Shown one piece after another: positions 26,528 to 34,929 of a stretch of DNA of 64,000 nucleotides (position 1 is the stretch's first letter; each line of letters begins with the position of its first letter). The stretch lies in the NCBI RefSeq assembly GCF_900102965.1, contig NZ_FNGM01000026.1, forward strand, positions 1,013-65,012, in the 5' to 3' direction. Made by a program: the position numbers and the translations under genes. Below the pieces are notes generated by a model. That model did not search any database and was not told where the DNA came from. It worked only from the letters and a program-made list of their open reading frames with translations. The stretch comes from Paenibacillus jilunlii. Lineage in GTDB: Bacteria > Bacillota > Bacilli > Paenibacillales > Paenibacillaceae.

Positions 26528-27046
26528 ATGGATATGAAATACCCAATTGGCACTTTTCAATTTGACGATGAAATTACTAGCAGTGTTACTAATGTATGGA
26601 TCAATGAGATTGAAGATTTACCAAGATTATTACGTGATGCTGTAAAAGACCTAGATAATGAACAGCTTGAAACAGCTTACCGTTCCGGAGGATGGACTGT
26701 TCGCCAAGTCATACATCATCTTGCAGATAGTCATATGAATGCCTACATCCGCTTTAAATTGGCTCTAACAGAAGAAAATCCGATAATTAAACCATATGAC
26801 GAAACGAAATGGGCAGAACTAACAGATTATAAATTGCCAATTGATACTTCACTTTTACTCCTCGAAACCTTGCACAAACGCTGGACTAACCTTTTACGTG
26901 GTCTAACTCCTGCTGATATGGAAAAGACATTTATTCATCCAGAATCAGGTGAAGTTTCAATAGGTAAAAATATTGGAATATATGCTTGGCACGGTAAGCA
27001 TCATCTTGCACATATTACTTCTCTGTGTAATCGTATGGGCTGGTAA
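26528..27046 (+). CDS. YfiT-like DinB-fold metal-dependent hydrolase / bacillithiol transferase
   Basis: A 172-residue four-helix DinB-fold protein. The metal-binding histidines are visible in VIHHLADSH and HGKHHLAH. It matches the YfiT (BstA-like) family of Bacillus, described as putative bacillithiol-S-transferases with a nickel or zinc site. It may conjugate bacillithiol to toxic electrophiles. Length is normal. The start is ATG 26528 with AGGGGGA 8-9 bases upstream. It stands alone and is clearly more AT-rich than the flanking genes, which suggests later acquisition. Confidence 0.85.
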   Translation: MDMKYPIGTFQFDDEITSSVTNVWINEIEDLPRLLRDAVKDLDNEQLETAYRSGGWTVRQVIHHLADSHMNAYIRFKLALTEENPIIKPYDETKWAELTDYKLPIDTSLLLLETLHKRWTNLLRGLTPADMEKTFIHPESGEVSIGKNIGIYAWHGKHHLAHITSLCNRMGW

Positions 27047-27187
27047 AAATTTTGTGAACAAATACACTTAAATAAACAGGAATGAGTCTGTCTGGAAGCT
27101 GGAGCTGCTGTGGTTGACGGGGAGGTGCCAAAGAGATAACCTAGATGATAACACATGGAAACAGACTTAACTTATTGGAGGAATAGC

Positions 27188-27439
27188 GTGGCAAAAGCGA
27201 AAGTGGCCAAACGGCCGACAAGAGATGAATTTGTGCTGGAGGAAATCGGCAATCAATTGACAGAAGCGATGCAGGAGGCTTCCGAGATTTTGTTGACCGT
27301 CTGGGGCAAAGAGGAGCAGGTGCGGGGAACGATCGTCGGCATGGACCCGCGTACCGGCAAGGTGCATGTGAGCTGGGGCGAGGAGCTTATCAAGGTTCCT
27401 TTTATGGACATTATGGCCATGGATTTCCCGAGAGATTAA
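27188..27439 (+). CDS. YolD-like small protein
   Basis: 83 residues. The C-terminal half (VRGTIVGMDPRTGKVHVSWG, then IPF-type VPFMDIMAMDF) matches YolD-like proteins (PF08863), which often accompany UV-damage repair genes such as DinP/UvrX in Bacilli. Here no such gene is adjacent. The start is GTG 27188, 5 bases after GGAGGA; an ATG at 27155 lacks a ribosome site. The role is unknown. Confidence 0.65.
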   Translation: MAKAKVAKRPTRDEFVLEEIGNQLTEAMQEASEILLTVWGKEEQVRGTIVGMDPRTGKVHVSWGEELIKVPFMDIMAMDFPRD

Positions 27440-27479
27440 CAGAGCAAGCAGATAGAGCTGGCTGAAAGGTCGATGAAGG

Positions 27480-27953
27480 ATGCAATTCACCAAAACCAAT
27501 GCGATGCGGATTCTGGATACCCAAAAAATCGCTTACGAGATTCATGTGTATGACCATGAGGACGGACAGATTCATGGAACAGCGGTAGCTGAGAAAGTGG
27601 GGCTGCCGCCGGAAACGGTCTTTAAGACGCTTGTTGCGCATAGCGGGGCGAACCTGTATGTGTTTGTCATTCCGGTGGCGGAAGAGCTGGATCTAAAAAA
27701 AGCCGCCAAAGCGGCGGGAGAGAAGAAGATCGAGATGCTTCCGGTAAAGGATCTGCTGAAATGGACCGGCTACGTGCGCGGCGGCTGTTCTCCTGTAGGA
27801 ATGAAGAAGCTTTATCCTACCTTTATTGACAGCAGTGCCGGGGCTCTTGCAACAATGGCTGTCAGCGGAGGCAAGATTGGCATGCAGATGGAGCTGGCAC
27901 CGGAGCAGCTTGCCGGGGTTGTGCATGCCGGGTTCTGCGAGCTGGTTAAATAG
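27480..27953 (+). CDS. ybaK: Cys-tRNA(Pro) deacylase YbaK/EbsC
   Basis: A 157-residue YbaK-family trans-editing enzyme that hydrolyses cysteine mischarged on tRNA-Pro. Lys49 in TVFKTLV is the conserved catalytic lysine, and VRGGCSPVGMKK and the SAGALA segment are family signatures. The length is complete. It follows the YolD-like gene by 40 bp. A terminator shared with the convergent gene follows at 28028-28068. Confidence 0.93.
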   Translation: MQFTKTNAMRILDTQKIAYEIHVYDHEDGQIHGTAVAEKVGLPPETVFKTLVAHSGANLYVFVIPVAEELDLKKAAKAAGEKKIEMLPVKDLLKWTGYVRGGCSPVGMKKLYPTFIDSSAGALATMAVSGGKIGMQMELAPEQLAGVVHAGFCELVK

Positions 27954-28025
27954 GGAATGCGCGTGTCAAAATGCTCCGCCTGATCGTTTCAGAGCGGCAA
28001 TGTTTTCGGGAAGAAATCATTATAA

Positions 28026-28068
28026 GAAAGGCCGCTTTCCAATGAAGGAAGGCGGCCTGATTCTTTTT
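28026..28068. terminator. Terminator between ybaK and the convergent membrane gene
   Basis: AGGCCGCTTTCC pairs with GGAAGGCGGCCT around AATGA, followed by TTCTTTTT on the plus strand. Confidence 0.82.
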
Positions 28069-28855
28069 ACATATGCTCAGGCCGCTTCCGTCTTCTGAGG
28101 TAGGCCCAAATCAAGAATACGGCTGCTAGAGCAATGATAGCGCTAATGATGATAGACTTTGTTAGCTGATTATCGTCATCTGCATAATACGCGGAGGCGA
28201 TGGTTCCCGACCCGTCCTTCCCGTCATCGGAAGTGTCATTCTGCATCGTCTGCAGCACATCAATCAATCGTTCCGGGGTTTGAGGATCCGGGTTACTGGT
28301 TAACCCTTTTGAATCTGTGGATGAGGCCGGTTGTGGAGCAATGATGAATTCCTGATTGCCTTTCTTGAATGCGGCTATATATTCGTCCCGCTCACGGATC
28401 AGTGTAGGCTCAGTCACTTCACCCACAACTTGTAGAGAGTGAACCGCATAGGCCAAAGTATTAGGATTCCCTCCAAATTCAGTAACTTGATAAGACCCGT
28501 TTGCATCCTTTTGAATGACCATTTTAGATTTGGGTAACCCGTTCAATAAAACAAGAAACTCCCAGTTCTCTTGAGGCGTGAGCGTTTCAAGCAGACTATC
28601 GGAAGCCGCTCTAAGCTTACCGCCATCAATAAAATGAATCTGCATTCCTTCGCCTATGGTAATTTCATTAATCTCCGCTTCATTGGCATAACCGTATCCT
28701 TCAGGGTCCTTGGACAGCCCTTCTTTAATCAAGGCTAATCCTTCTGTATTCGCAAAAGAAACAACATCTTCAGCTACGGCCCGAGCGGACGCAGGTGTGA
28801 ACAAAGTCAGAAACAACAAGAATGATGATACAGTTAACAGCAGTGTTTTTTTAAT
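28067..28855 (-). CDS. Secreted, C-terminally membrane-anchored protein, partner of the cysteine peptidase
   Basis: 262 residues, not recognised. It has a signal peptide (KKTLLLTVSSFLLFLTLFTP, then ASARA), an extracellular domain of about 180 residues, an Asp/Ser-rich linker and one membrane helix (SIIISAIIALAAVFLIWAYL) followed by RRRKR, so it is a type I wall-facing protein. The start is ATT at 28855: AGGAGG (28868-28863) lies 7 bases upstream and no ATG, GTG or TTG fits. The ribosome site begins right after the stop of the upstream peptidase gene, so the two are translationally linked. A binding partner or inhibitor of that peptidase is possible, by analogy with protease-inhibitor pairs. 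Confidence 0.65.
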   Translation of the reverse strand: MKKTLLLTVSSFLLFLTLFTPASARAVAEDVVSFANTEGLALIKEGLSKDPEGYGYANEAEINEITIGEGMQIHFIDGGKLRAASDSLLETLTPQENWEFLVLLNGLPKSKMVIQKDANGSYQVTEFGGNPNTLAYAVHSLQVVGEVTEPTLIRERDEYIAAFKKGNQEFIIAPQPASSTDSKGLTSNPDPQTPERLIDVLQTMQNDTSDDGKDGSGTIASAYYADDDNQLTKSIIISAIIALAAVFLIWAYLRRRKRPEHM

Positions 28856-28869
28856 GGGAAGCCCTCCTC

Positions 28870-29454
28870 TTAAATATATTTGCTGAAGCCATGAAGTCCC
28901 CATCTCCAGCTTCTATCGTAGCTTGGCCCGCCTTTAAAGCTGGTGTATACCATGGAGGTTTTTATGCCCCCGCCCGGGTCCATATGCTGAATCCAGTCAT
29001 TGCCGCCATATGTGTCATACCCATAGATCACTACTGCATGCCCGCCGCTGGTAGAAGTATTCCATTTCCAGCTTACGTATACCGGGCTGCCAAGATTATC
29101 AATCTGGTTTTTGACATCACTATACGATAGCGCTCCAGTATGATTCCAGCTGGAGACTCCATAGCTATGAATGCCTGCTTGAACAGTTCCATAGGTTTCA
29201 CTCTCATTTGTTGCACACCCGGAGGTGCCCTTCACATGATCATAAAAAGAACATTGGCTTACGGAGATTCCGTAATACTGAAGAATGGAAACACCAGCCG
29301 CAGCCCAGCACCAATTACTCTTAGCCTGTGCCGCTGCAGGGTAACCTGTTAGATTGGTCGCATACGCCTGGGAAACAATAGAAAAAAGAAAGACTGAAAC
29401 AAAGGTTCCAACAAGCGTCAATCTTTTTATTGAATATGATTGCATAAAATGCAT
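28870..29454 (-). CDS. Secreted papain-like cysteine peptidase (C39/C70-like)
   Basis: 194 residues: a signal peptide (SIKRLTLVGTFVSVFLFSIV, cleavage after AYA) and a papain-like domain. The catalytic Cys is in KSNWCWAAAG and the His in GGHAVVIYGYD, with a downstream WIQHMDPG. The pattern matches bacterial papain-like peptidases of the C39-like/AvrRpt2 (C70) type. It should act outside the cell. The start is ATG 29454 close behind AAAGGAG; ATG 29445 is an alternative. It is followed at once by the membrane-anchored gene. The target is unknown. Confidence 0.82.
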   Translation of the reverse strand: MHFMQSYSIKRLTLVGTFVSVFLFSIVSQAYATNLTGYPAAAQAKSNWCWAAAGVSILQYYGISVSQCSFYDHVKGTSGCATNESETYGTVQAGIHSYGVSSWNHTGALSYSDVKNQIDNLGSPVYVSWKWNTSTSGGHAVVIYGYDTYGGNDWIQHMDPGGGIKTSMVYTSFKGGPSYDRSWRWGLHGFSKYI

Positions 29455-29602
29455 CTACTCCTTTAAATGGAATAAAATACCTTTTAGAGTCATTTGAAGT
29501 ATACTGTATATATACTTATATGTAAATATTTTTAATTTTTTATATTTCTGCAATAGTCCTGGCGTGAATTCAATCAGTTGGAGCAGTCATTCCTACTTGG
29601 GT

Positions 29603-29662
29603 TCAAAAAAACAGCGGCAGTCTGTAGACATTACTTTCCTGTCCATGACTGCCGCTGTTTCT
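29603..29662. terminator. Long-loop hairpin between the peptidase promoter side and ydcF-like 3' end
   Basis: AAACAGCGGCAGTC (29609-29622) pairs with GACTGCCGCTGTTT (29647-29660), a 14-bp perfect stem. On the minus strand it sits just past the stop of the gene at 29700. Confidence 0.7.
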
Positions 29663-29699
29663 ATATTGGAGTCTCATATTCTCTTGTTTTCTCCGGACA

Positions 29700-30446
29700 T
29701 CAGAAGCGGGCGGCAAGCAGGCCGAGGTATTCCTTAAGTGCCGTTCCGGTATTATTCATTGCACCTGGAGAAGGCGTAAACATGGCCGGATACAGGTCGT
29801 TTCCCCGGCTAGCCGTGTAATCCGTTGGATAGGCAAGCGGTGCCAGTCCGTTATCCTTGAAAAAGGCCATGGCCCGGGGCATGTGAAAGGCCGAGGTAAC
29901 CAGAATGGGGTGGCGAAGCCCCTTGCTGTTCATCATGGATGCGGTATTGACGGCATTCTGCTCGGTATTCAGCGACCGGTTCTCGGCCAGAATATCGCTC
30001 CCGGGAACACCAAGGCCGATCAGCTGCCGCTTGGCGATATCCGCTTCGTTGCCGCTGTCGGGAAAGACCTGGCCGCCGGAGAACAGGATCGGCAGTCCGG
30101 TCTGGCGGTACAGCCGCACTGCGGTCAGCAGCCGGTTGGCCGCCGAGCCGTACAAATTGCCTTCCCCGTCAATGTCCGGGGTTCCGGAGGTGGCTCCTCC
30201 CCCCAGTACGACTATTACATCGCCCTGCAGCAGCTCAGGCTTATCATACTGCCGCTCTAATCCGCCCATCAGCAGCTTGCTGATCCATGGAGTCATGGAG
30301 AGATAGAGCAGGAGAGTAACGCCAAGCAGAGCCAGGGCCGGGCGGCGGCTTCGCCGCCACAGCCAGACCGCCAGCCCCAGCAGCAGGATGACGAAAAGTC
30401 CGGGAGGCAGCACGAAGCTGTACACAAATTTTATGAAATAGATCAT
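29700..30446 (-). CDS. YdcF/SanA-family (DUF218) membrane protein
   Basis: 248 residues. Two N-terminal membrane helices (about 1-55) precede a DUF218 domain with DVIVVLGGG, a GGNR-like loop and LVTSAFHMPRA. The family includes ElyC and SanA, linked to envelope and peptidoglycan precursor integrity. The start is ATG 30446, after GAGGTGAA; the frame extends 73 codons upstream over the divergent promoter region and is not coding there. It is divergent from the ArsR gene. Confidence 0.88.
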   Translation of the reverse strand: MIYFIKFVYSFVLPPGLFVILLLGLAVWLWRRSRRPALALLGVTLLLYLSMTPWISKLLMGGLERQYDKPELLQGDVIVVLGGGATSGTPDIDGEGNLYGSAANRLLTAVRLYRQTGLPILFSGGQVFPDSGNEADIAKRQLIGLGVPGSDILAENRSLNTEQNAVNTASMMNSKGLRHPILVTSAFHMPRAMAFFKDNGLAPLAYPTDYTASRGNDLYPAMFTPSPGAMNNTGTALKEYLGLLAARF

Positions 30447-30616
30447 CAGGTTCACCTCGTTATGTATATTTCTGGTTGTATTGTACCATGAGCATAGGAG
30501 CAAGGCCCAGAGGCTGCGGCGCAAGACCGGTTTATTTTCTGGAGAACATTGGTTGATTTTGTGACTCCAAGCACGTACTATTATGGTATTACTTAGGGTT
30601 CGAAGGAGTGTGGCCT

Positions 30617-31564
30617 GTGCTTGAACTAGGTTTTGACGATCCGGAGAAGCTGGTGGCCGTTGCACATGCGTTGTCGACCCGCTCCCGGGTCGATATTCTC
30701 CATTTACTGAATTCGCGGAATTTGAACGTAATTGAAATCGCCGAGGCGCTGAAGCTGCCTGTATCGACGGTAGCCAACAATGTGAAGGTGCTGGAAGCGG
30801 CGCGGCTGATCAATACGGAGCTGCTGCCTGCTTCCCGCGGGGCGATGAAGGTATGCAGCCGCAATTACGACGATATACATATTGCCCTGAATGAGGAGAA
30901 GTCTGTGCGCAAGGGGGCTGTGAGTGTCTATGAAATTGAGGTGCCGATCGGCCATTACAGCGATTGCGATGTATCGCCGACCTGCGGCATGGCTGATGCG
31001 GAAGCCATGCTGGTCCGCGAGGATGAACCGGCGGGCTTCTACCATCCCAAGCATGTAGGCGCGCAGATTATCTGGTTCCGCAAAGGATATATCGAATATT
31101 TGCTCCCGGTGGAAGTGCCGAAGGGCTCCAGAGTCGAATCGCTGGAGGTGTCGATGGAGATTTGCTCGGAAGCTCCTAATTACGACAACAATTGGCCGTC
31201 GGATATATCGGTATGGATCAACGGGGTCGAGATTGGCATGTGGACAAGCCCCGGTGATTTCGGAGGCAGACGGGGCAAACTGAATCCGGCCTGGTGGTGG
31301 GATTCCTCTACACAATACGGCCTGCTCAAGACATGGAGGGTCGACAGGGATAAGACAACACTCGATATGGAAAAGGTATCGGATGTAAGCCTGAGCCAGC
31401 TTAATCTGACCCAAAGCCCGAAGATCCGGCTGCGCATCGGTGTGAATCCCGAGTCTATTCATCAGGGCGGCGTCAATTTGTTCGGCCGGAGCTTCGGCGA
31501 CCATGCCCAGGAAATTATGATGAAGCTGAGCTTTACCCGAGACGAAGAAGATCAGAACCATTAG
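30617..31564 (+). CDS. ArsR-type HTH regulator with large C-terminal domain
   Basis: 315 residues. The N-terminal ArsR-like winged helix (about 5-75: HALSTRSRVDILHLL, then LKLPVSTVANNVKVLE) is followed by a 230-residue domain with many Trp and Tyr and a conserved CDVSPTCGM stretch. That domain is not a metal sensor of the usual type and may bind a sugar ligand. This layout recurs beside sugar ABC operons in Paenibacillus; here the gene precedes such an operon. The start is GTG 30617, 8 bases after AAGGAG. A candidate operator lies at 31665-31711. The terminator overlaps its stop codon. Confidence 0.85.
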   Translation: MLELGFDDPEKLVAVAHALSTRSRVDILHLLNSRNLNVIEIAEALKLPVSTVANNVKVLEAARLINTELLPASRGAMKVCSRNYDDIHIALNEEKSVRKGAVSVYEIEVPIGHYSDCDVSPTCGMADAEAMLVREDEPAGFYHPKHVGAQIIWFRKGYIEYLLPVEVPKGSRVESLEVSMEICSEAPNYDNNWPSDISVWINGVEIGMWTSPGDFGGRRGKLNPAWWWDSSTQYGLLKTWRVDRDKTTLDMEKVSDVSLSQLNLTQSPKIRLRIGVNPESIHQGGVNLFGRSFGDHAQEIMMKLSFTRDEEDQNH

Positions 31565-31595
31565 TACAGTTAATCTGTAACTAATGGTTTTTTTC
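31556..31595 (+). terminator. Terminator of the ArsR gene
   Basis: AACCATTAGT with inner CAG pairs with CTG and ACTAATGGTT, followed by seven T. The left arm includes the stop codon. Confidence 0.88.
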
Positions 31596-31620
31596 ATGCT
31601 CATTATTACTAAAAATCGAT

Positions 31621-31635
31621 ATGAAAGCGTTGACA
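31621..31635 (+). promoter_or_regulatory. Catabolite-responsive element (cre)
   Basis: ATGAAAGCGTTGACA matches the cre consensus WTGNAANCGNWWNCA with one mismatch. It overlaps the -35 box at 31630, a position where CcpA represses. Confidence 0.75.
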
Positions 31636-31658
31636 TTAAGATTATATCTCCTTATAAT
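31630..31658 (+). promoter_or_regulatory. Sigma-A promoter of the sugar ABC operon
   Basis: TTGACA (31630-31635), 17 bases, TATAAT (31653-31658): a perfect consensus promoter. Such a strong core promoter fits control mainly by repressors. Confidence 0.9.
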
Positions 31659-31664
31659 CGTCAT

Positions 31665-31711
31665 TAGATACAAAATACATGTAATAAAACAAATAAATTG
31701 TTTTGTATCTA
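31665..31711. promoter_or_regulatory. Operator candidate for the ArsR-type regulator
   Basis: TAGATACAAAA (31665-31675) and TTTTGTATCTA (31701-31711) are perfect inverted arms 25 bp apart, starting at the expected transcription start and ending 25 bp before the ATG. Binding would block initiation or early elongation. Confidence 0.6.
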
Positions 31712-31735
31712 GAATACAATAAAGGGGAGACAGGA

Positions 31736-33097
31736 ATGAAGAAAAGAAACACCGGTTTTCTGGCCTTAGCTTTCATACTCTCATCTTCGCTGGTACTCGG
31801 CGCTTGCGGCAGCAATAACAATGCCGGAGGCGCAGCAAACGGCAACACAGGCAGCAGCCCTGCTCCATCTGCGGATAACAGCACAGGGGGAAATACAGGA
31901 ACTGAAGGCAGCGGTGAAGCCGTCAACCTGTCGTTCTGGACCTTGTTCGACGGCGGCGACGGGGACAACATGCAGAAGCTGGTTGATGAATTCAACAAAA
32001 GCCACCCTGATATCAAGGTGAAGAACACGAAGCTCGTCTGGGCGGAATACTACACCAAGCTGATTACCGCCGTAGGGAACGGCAACGGCCCGGACATCGG
32101 CATTTCCCACACCTCCCGGCTGCCGGATCTGATCAACCAGGGAGTTGTAACCGATCTGGACGCAGTGGCCGGAGAAGCAGGCGTCGACTGGGCGACTTTT
32201 AATCAGAATCTGCTGGATGCAACGGTTGTGGACGGCAAACATTATGCCGTGCCGATTGATACCCATCCTTTTATTATGTACTACAACAAAAAACTGCTGA
32301 AGGAAGCGGGGCTGCTGGGCGATGACGGTAAACCGGTGCTTGAGCAGTCCGCAGACGGTTTGCTGGCCTTTTTGAAGACATTGAAGGAGAAGCTTCCGGC
32401 CAAAACGACCCCGTTTGCCCTTTCCAATTCGAATGACGATCCTTACCGCTTGTGGTGGGCGCTGTATTCACAGCTTGGCGGCAATGATCTGGTATCCGAT
32501 GATCTGAAGAAAGCCGAAATCGACAAGGCGAAAGGCATCCAGGCGGCTGAATATATTCAGAAGCTGTTCACTGAAGGCTATATCAAGAAAAATGATCCTG
32601 ACTTCTACAAAAACTTCCAGAGCGGCACTGCGGCGATCATGATGACCGGCGTTTGGGCCACCGGAACCTGGGAAGCGACGAAGGGGCTGGAGTTCGGAGC
32701 GATGCCGATTCCCAAGCTGTTCGGCCAGGAAGCGACCTGGGGCGATTCCCACACGATTATTTTGCCGCTGACTAAGTCCGAAGACCCGGCCAAACGAAAA
32801 GCCGCATTGATTTTTGCCGACTATGTAGCCGAGAACGGGCAGATTTGGGCAAAAGCAGGCCATATTCCCTCCAAACCATCGGTTCTGGAGAAGCCGGAAT
32901 ACAAAGACATGCCTTACCGCAGCGATTATGCCGCTGTTGCCGGTACGGTGAAATTCAACAAACCGTCGACTAAGAACTGGCAGATCCGTGATAATGTCTC
33001 CTTCAAAATCCTCAATGAAGTATGGGCTAATAAAATGAAGCCGGCTGAAGCCATGGACAAAATGGAGGCAGGCGTGCAGAAAGAGCTGGATAAATAG
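31736..33097 (+). CDS. Sugar ABC transporter substrate-binding lipoprotein
   Basis: A 453-residue family 1 extracellular solute-binding protein. Type II signal peptide with lipobox LGAC followed by a low-complexity Asn/Gly/Ser linker, so it is lipid-anchored outside the membrane. It captures an oligosaccharide and passes it to the two permeases downstream. The start is ATG 31736 behind AGGGGAGA; the frame opens earlier without signal. It is the first gene of the operon 31736-36690 that ends with a GH2 enzyme, so the ligand is probably a galactoside, glucuronide or mannoside. No ATPase gene is included, as usual for MsmK/MsmX-energised systems. Confidence 0.95.
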   Translation: MKKRNTGFLALAFILSSSLVLGACGSNNNAGGAANGNTGSSPAPSADNSTGGNTGTEGSGEAVNLSFWTLFDGGDGDNMQKLVDEFNKSHPDIKVKNTKLVWAEYYTKLITAVGNGNGPDIGISHTSRLPDLINQGVVTDLDAVAGEAGVDWATFNQNLLDATVVDGKHYAVPIDTHPFIMYYNKKLLKEAGLLGDDGKPVLEQSADGLLAFLKTLKEKLPAKTTPFALSNSNDDPYRLWWALYSQLGGNDLVSDDLKKAEIDKAKGIQAAEYIQKLFTEGYIKKNDPDFYKNFQSGTAAIMMTGVWATGTWEATKGLEFGAMPIPKLFGQEATWGDSHTIILPLTKSEDPAKRKAALIFADYVAENGQIWAKAGHIPSKPSVLEKPEYKDMPYRSDYAAVAGTVKFNKPSTKNWQIRDNVSFKILNEVWANKMKPAEAMDKMEAGVQKELDK

Positions 33098-33175
33098 CCA
33101 TGCAGGCGGCAATGCACAGGTCTTATGGCGGTGATTCTCGCGGCCTGTGCGCCGTTTTGGGGAGAGGTGACCTGA

Positions 33176-34069
33176 ATGAAGATGAAAAAATGGAGGGCGG
33201 ATGCGCAGGCGCTGCTGTTCCTGCTTCCCTTTCTGATTGTATATGGCCTGTTCACCATCTGGCCGATGTTCAAGGGCGTGGAAATGACTTTTTACAAATG
33301 GACCCTGATCCGCAAAATGGATTTCCTGGGCTGGGACAATTACAGCAAGGTGCTGCAGGACCGGGAGGTATGGGAAGCGCTTGGGCATTCGCTTATCTTT
33401 GTCGTGCTGACTACACCGACTATGCTTGTGCTGTCTATTTCACTGGCGCTGATTGCCAACCGGAAGTCCGTGCTGCAAAAGTTTTACCGCAGTATTTTCT
33501 TCATCCCCAGTGTGCTGTCCGTCGCGGTAGCTTCCTATTTGGGCTTGTTCGTATTCCAGCCGTATACCGGACTGGTGAATTCCGTACTCCATTTAATTCA
33601 TCTGCTTCCCGGGGGTACGGAAATATTTTGGCTGACGGAAACCCGTCTCGCCTGGATTGCCATTACGCTGATCACCCTCTGGTGGACAGTAGGCTTCAAC
33701 TTTATTCTGCATTTATCCGCGATTCAGGAAATTCCGGACGAAATTTACGAGGCGGCCCGCCTTGACGGAGCGGGGGACCGGCAGATGTTCTGGCGGATTA
33801 CACTTCCCTATCTGGCTCCGATTACGAAGACGATTACCATGCTGCAGATTATCGCATCGTTCAAGGTGTTCATGCAGATTTATATTGTGACCGGCGGCGG
33901 ACCGCTCGATTCGACCCGGCCGATTATCCAGCTGATCTATCAGACCGGCTTCAAGAGCAATGATCTGGGCTATGCAGCGACCATGTCCTACCTGCTGTTC
34001 GTGATTCTGCTGGTGCTGTCGGCGCTGCAATATTGGATGAATAACCGCAAAGGAGCGGAACTGTCATGA
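33176..34069 (+). CDS. Sugar ABC transporter permease (MalF-like)
   Basis: 297 residues with six predicted membrane helices. The EAA loop (YEAARLDGAGDRQMFWRITL) contacts the ATPase. It forms a heterodimer with the next gene, which it overlaps by 4 bp. The start ATG follows GAGAGGTGA. Part of the ArsR-linked operon. Confidence 0.95.
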   Translation: MKMKKWRADAQALLFLLPFLIVYGLFTIWPMFKGVEMTFYKWTLIRKMDFLGWDNYSKVLQDREVWEALGHSLIFVVLTTPTMLVLSISLALIANRKSVLQKFYRSIFFIPSVLSVAVASYLGLFVFQPYTGLVNSVLHLIHLLPGGTEIFWLTETRLAWIAITLITLWWTVGFNFILHLSAIQEIPDEIYEAARLDGAGDRQMFWRITLPYLAPITKTITMLQIIASFKVFMQIYIVTGGGPLDSTRPIIQLIYQTGFKSNDLGYAATMSYLLFVILLVLSALQYWMNNRKGAELS

Positions 34070-34872
34070 AATGGGTCTACCGTTTGGTTTCATTATTCAT
34101 AGCCGTGCTGTTCGCGGGGCCGCTGGTGTGGATGCTATTCGTATCGGTCAAAGAAGAAGGCATGAAGATCATCACGGTGATGGACTGGTTCACTCCGCCC
34201 TATTCATTGGCGGTGTATCAGGAAATCCTTAGCGGCACCAAGCTGACGAACTGGATCGGGAACAGCCTGCTTGTTGCTGTTTTTGTGACAGTGCTGACCG
34301 TAGCTGCTGCAGCATTGGCCGGGTTTGCCTTATCCAAAATCCCCTTCCGTTACCGCACACTGATGTTTTTTGTGGTGCTGGCCGGGCTGCTGATTCCCGG
34401 TGAAGCAACGATTATTCCGCTGTACCAGGTGGCGAAGGATATGAATCTGCTGAATTCCTATCAGGGGTTAATTATTCCGGCGCTGGCTTCCCCTGTAGCG
34501 GTCATTGTGCTGAAAAGCTTTTTTGACGGCATCCCGAACGACCTGCTGGAGAGTGTACAGATCGACGGGGGCGGCAGCTGGCGGATCTTCATGCGCATCA
34601 TGCTGCCGCTCTGCCGCCCGGCGCTGGCCTCTATGGCTATTCTGACCTTCATCGGTTCATGGAACAATTTCCTCTGGCCGTTTCTGTCCATCACCGACGA
34701 CAACCTGTTCACACTGCCGATGGGCATTCCGACCCTGATCAGCCAGTACTCCGAGGATTACGTCAAGCCGATGGTCGTCAACGCGATTGCTTCGATCCCG
34801 ATCATTGTGCTGTTCGTTATTTTTGAACGCCAGATTGTCAAAGGGATCAGCATGTCGGGGATTAAAGGTTGA
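34066..34872 (+). CDS. Sugar ABC transporter permease (MalG-like)
   Basis: 268 residues with six membrane helices and the EAA loop (LLESVQIDGGGSWRIFMRIM), in which Gly residues precede the helix break. It pairs with the upstream permease in a carbohydrate uptake (CUT1) importer. The start overlaps the previous stop in an ATGA. Confidence 0.95.
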   Translation: MKWVYRLVSLFIAVLFAGPLVWMLFVSVKEEGMKIITVMDWFTPPYSLAVYQEILSGTKLTNWIGNSLLVAVFVTVLTVAAAALAGFALSKIPFRYRTLMFFVVLAGLLIPGEATIIPLYQVAKDMNLLNSYQGLIIPALASPVAVIVLKSFFDGIPNDLLESVQIDGGGSWRIFMRIMLPLCRPALASMAILTFIGSWNNFLWPFLSITDDNLFTLPMGIPTLISQYSEDYVKPMVVNAIASIPIIVLFVIFERQIVKGISMSGIKG

Positions 34873-34929
34873 CCATTGTGATAAGAACAGATTTTAACTA
34901 AAGACATGGAGAGGACAGGTATAAGTTCA

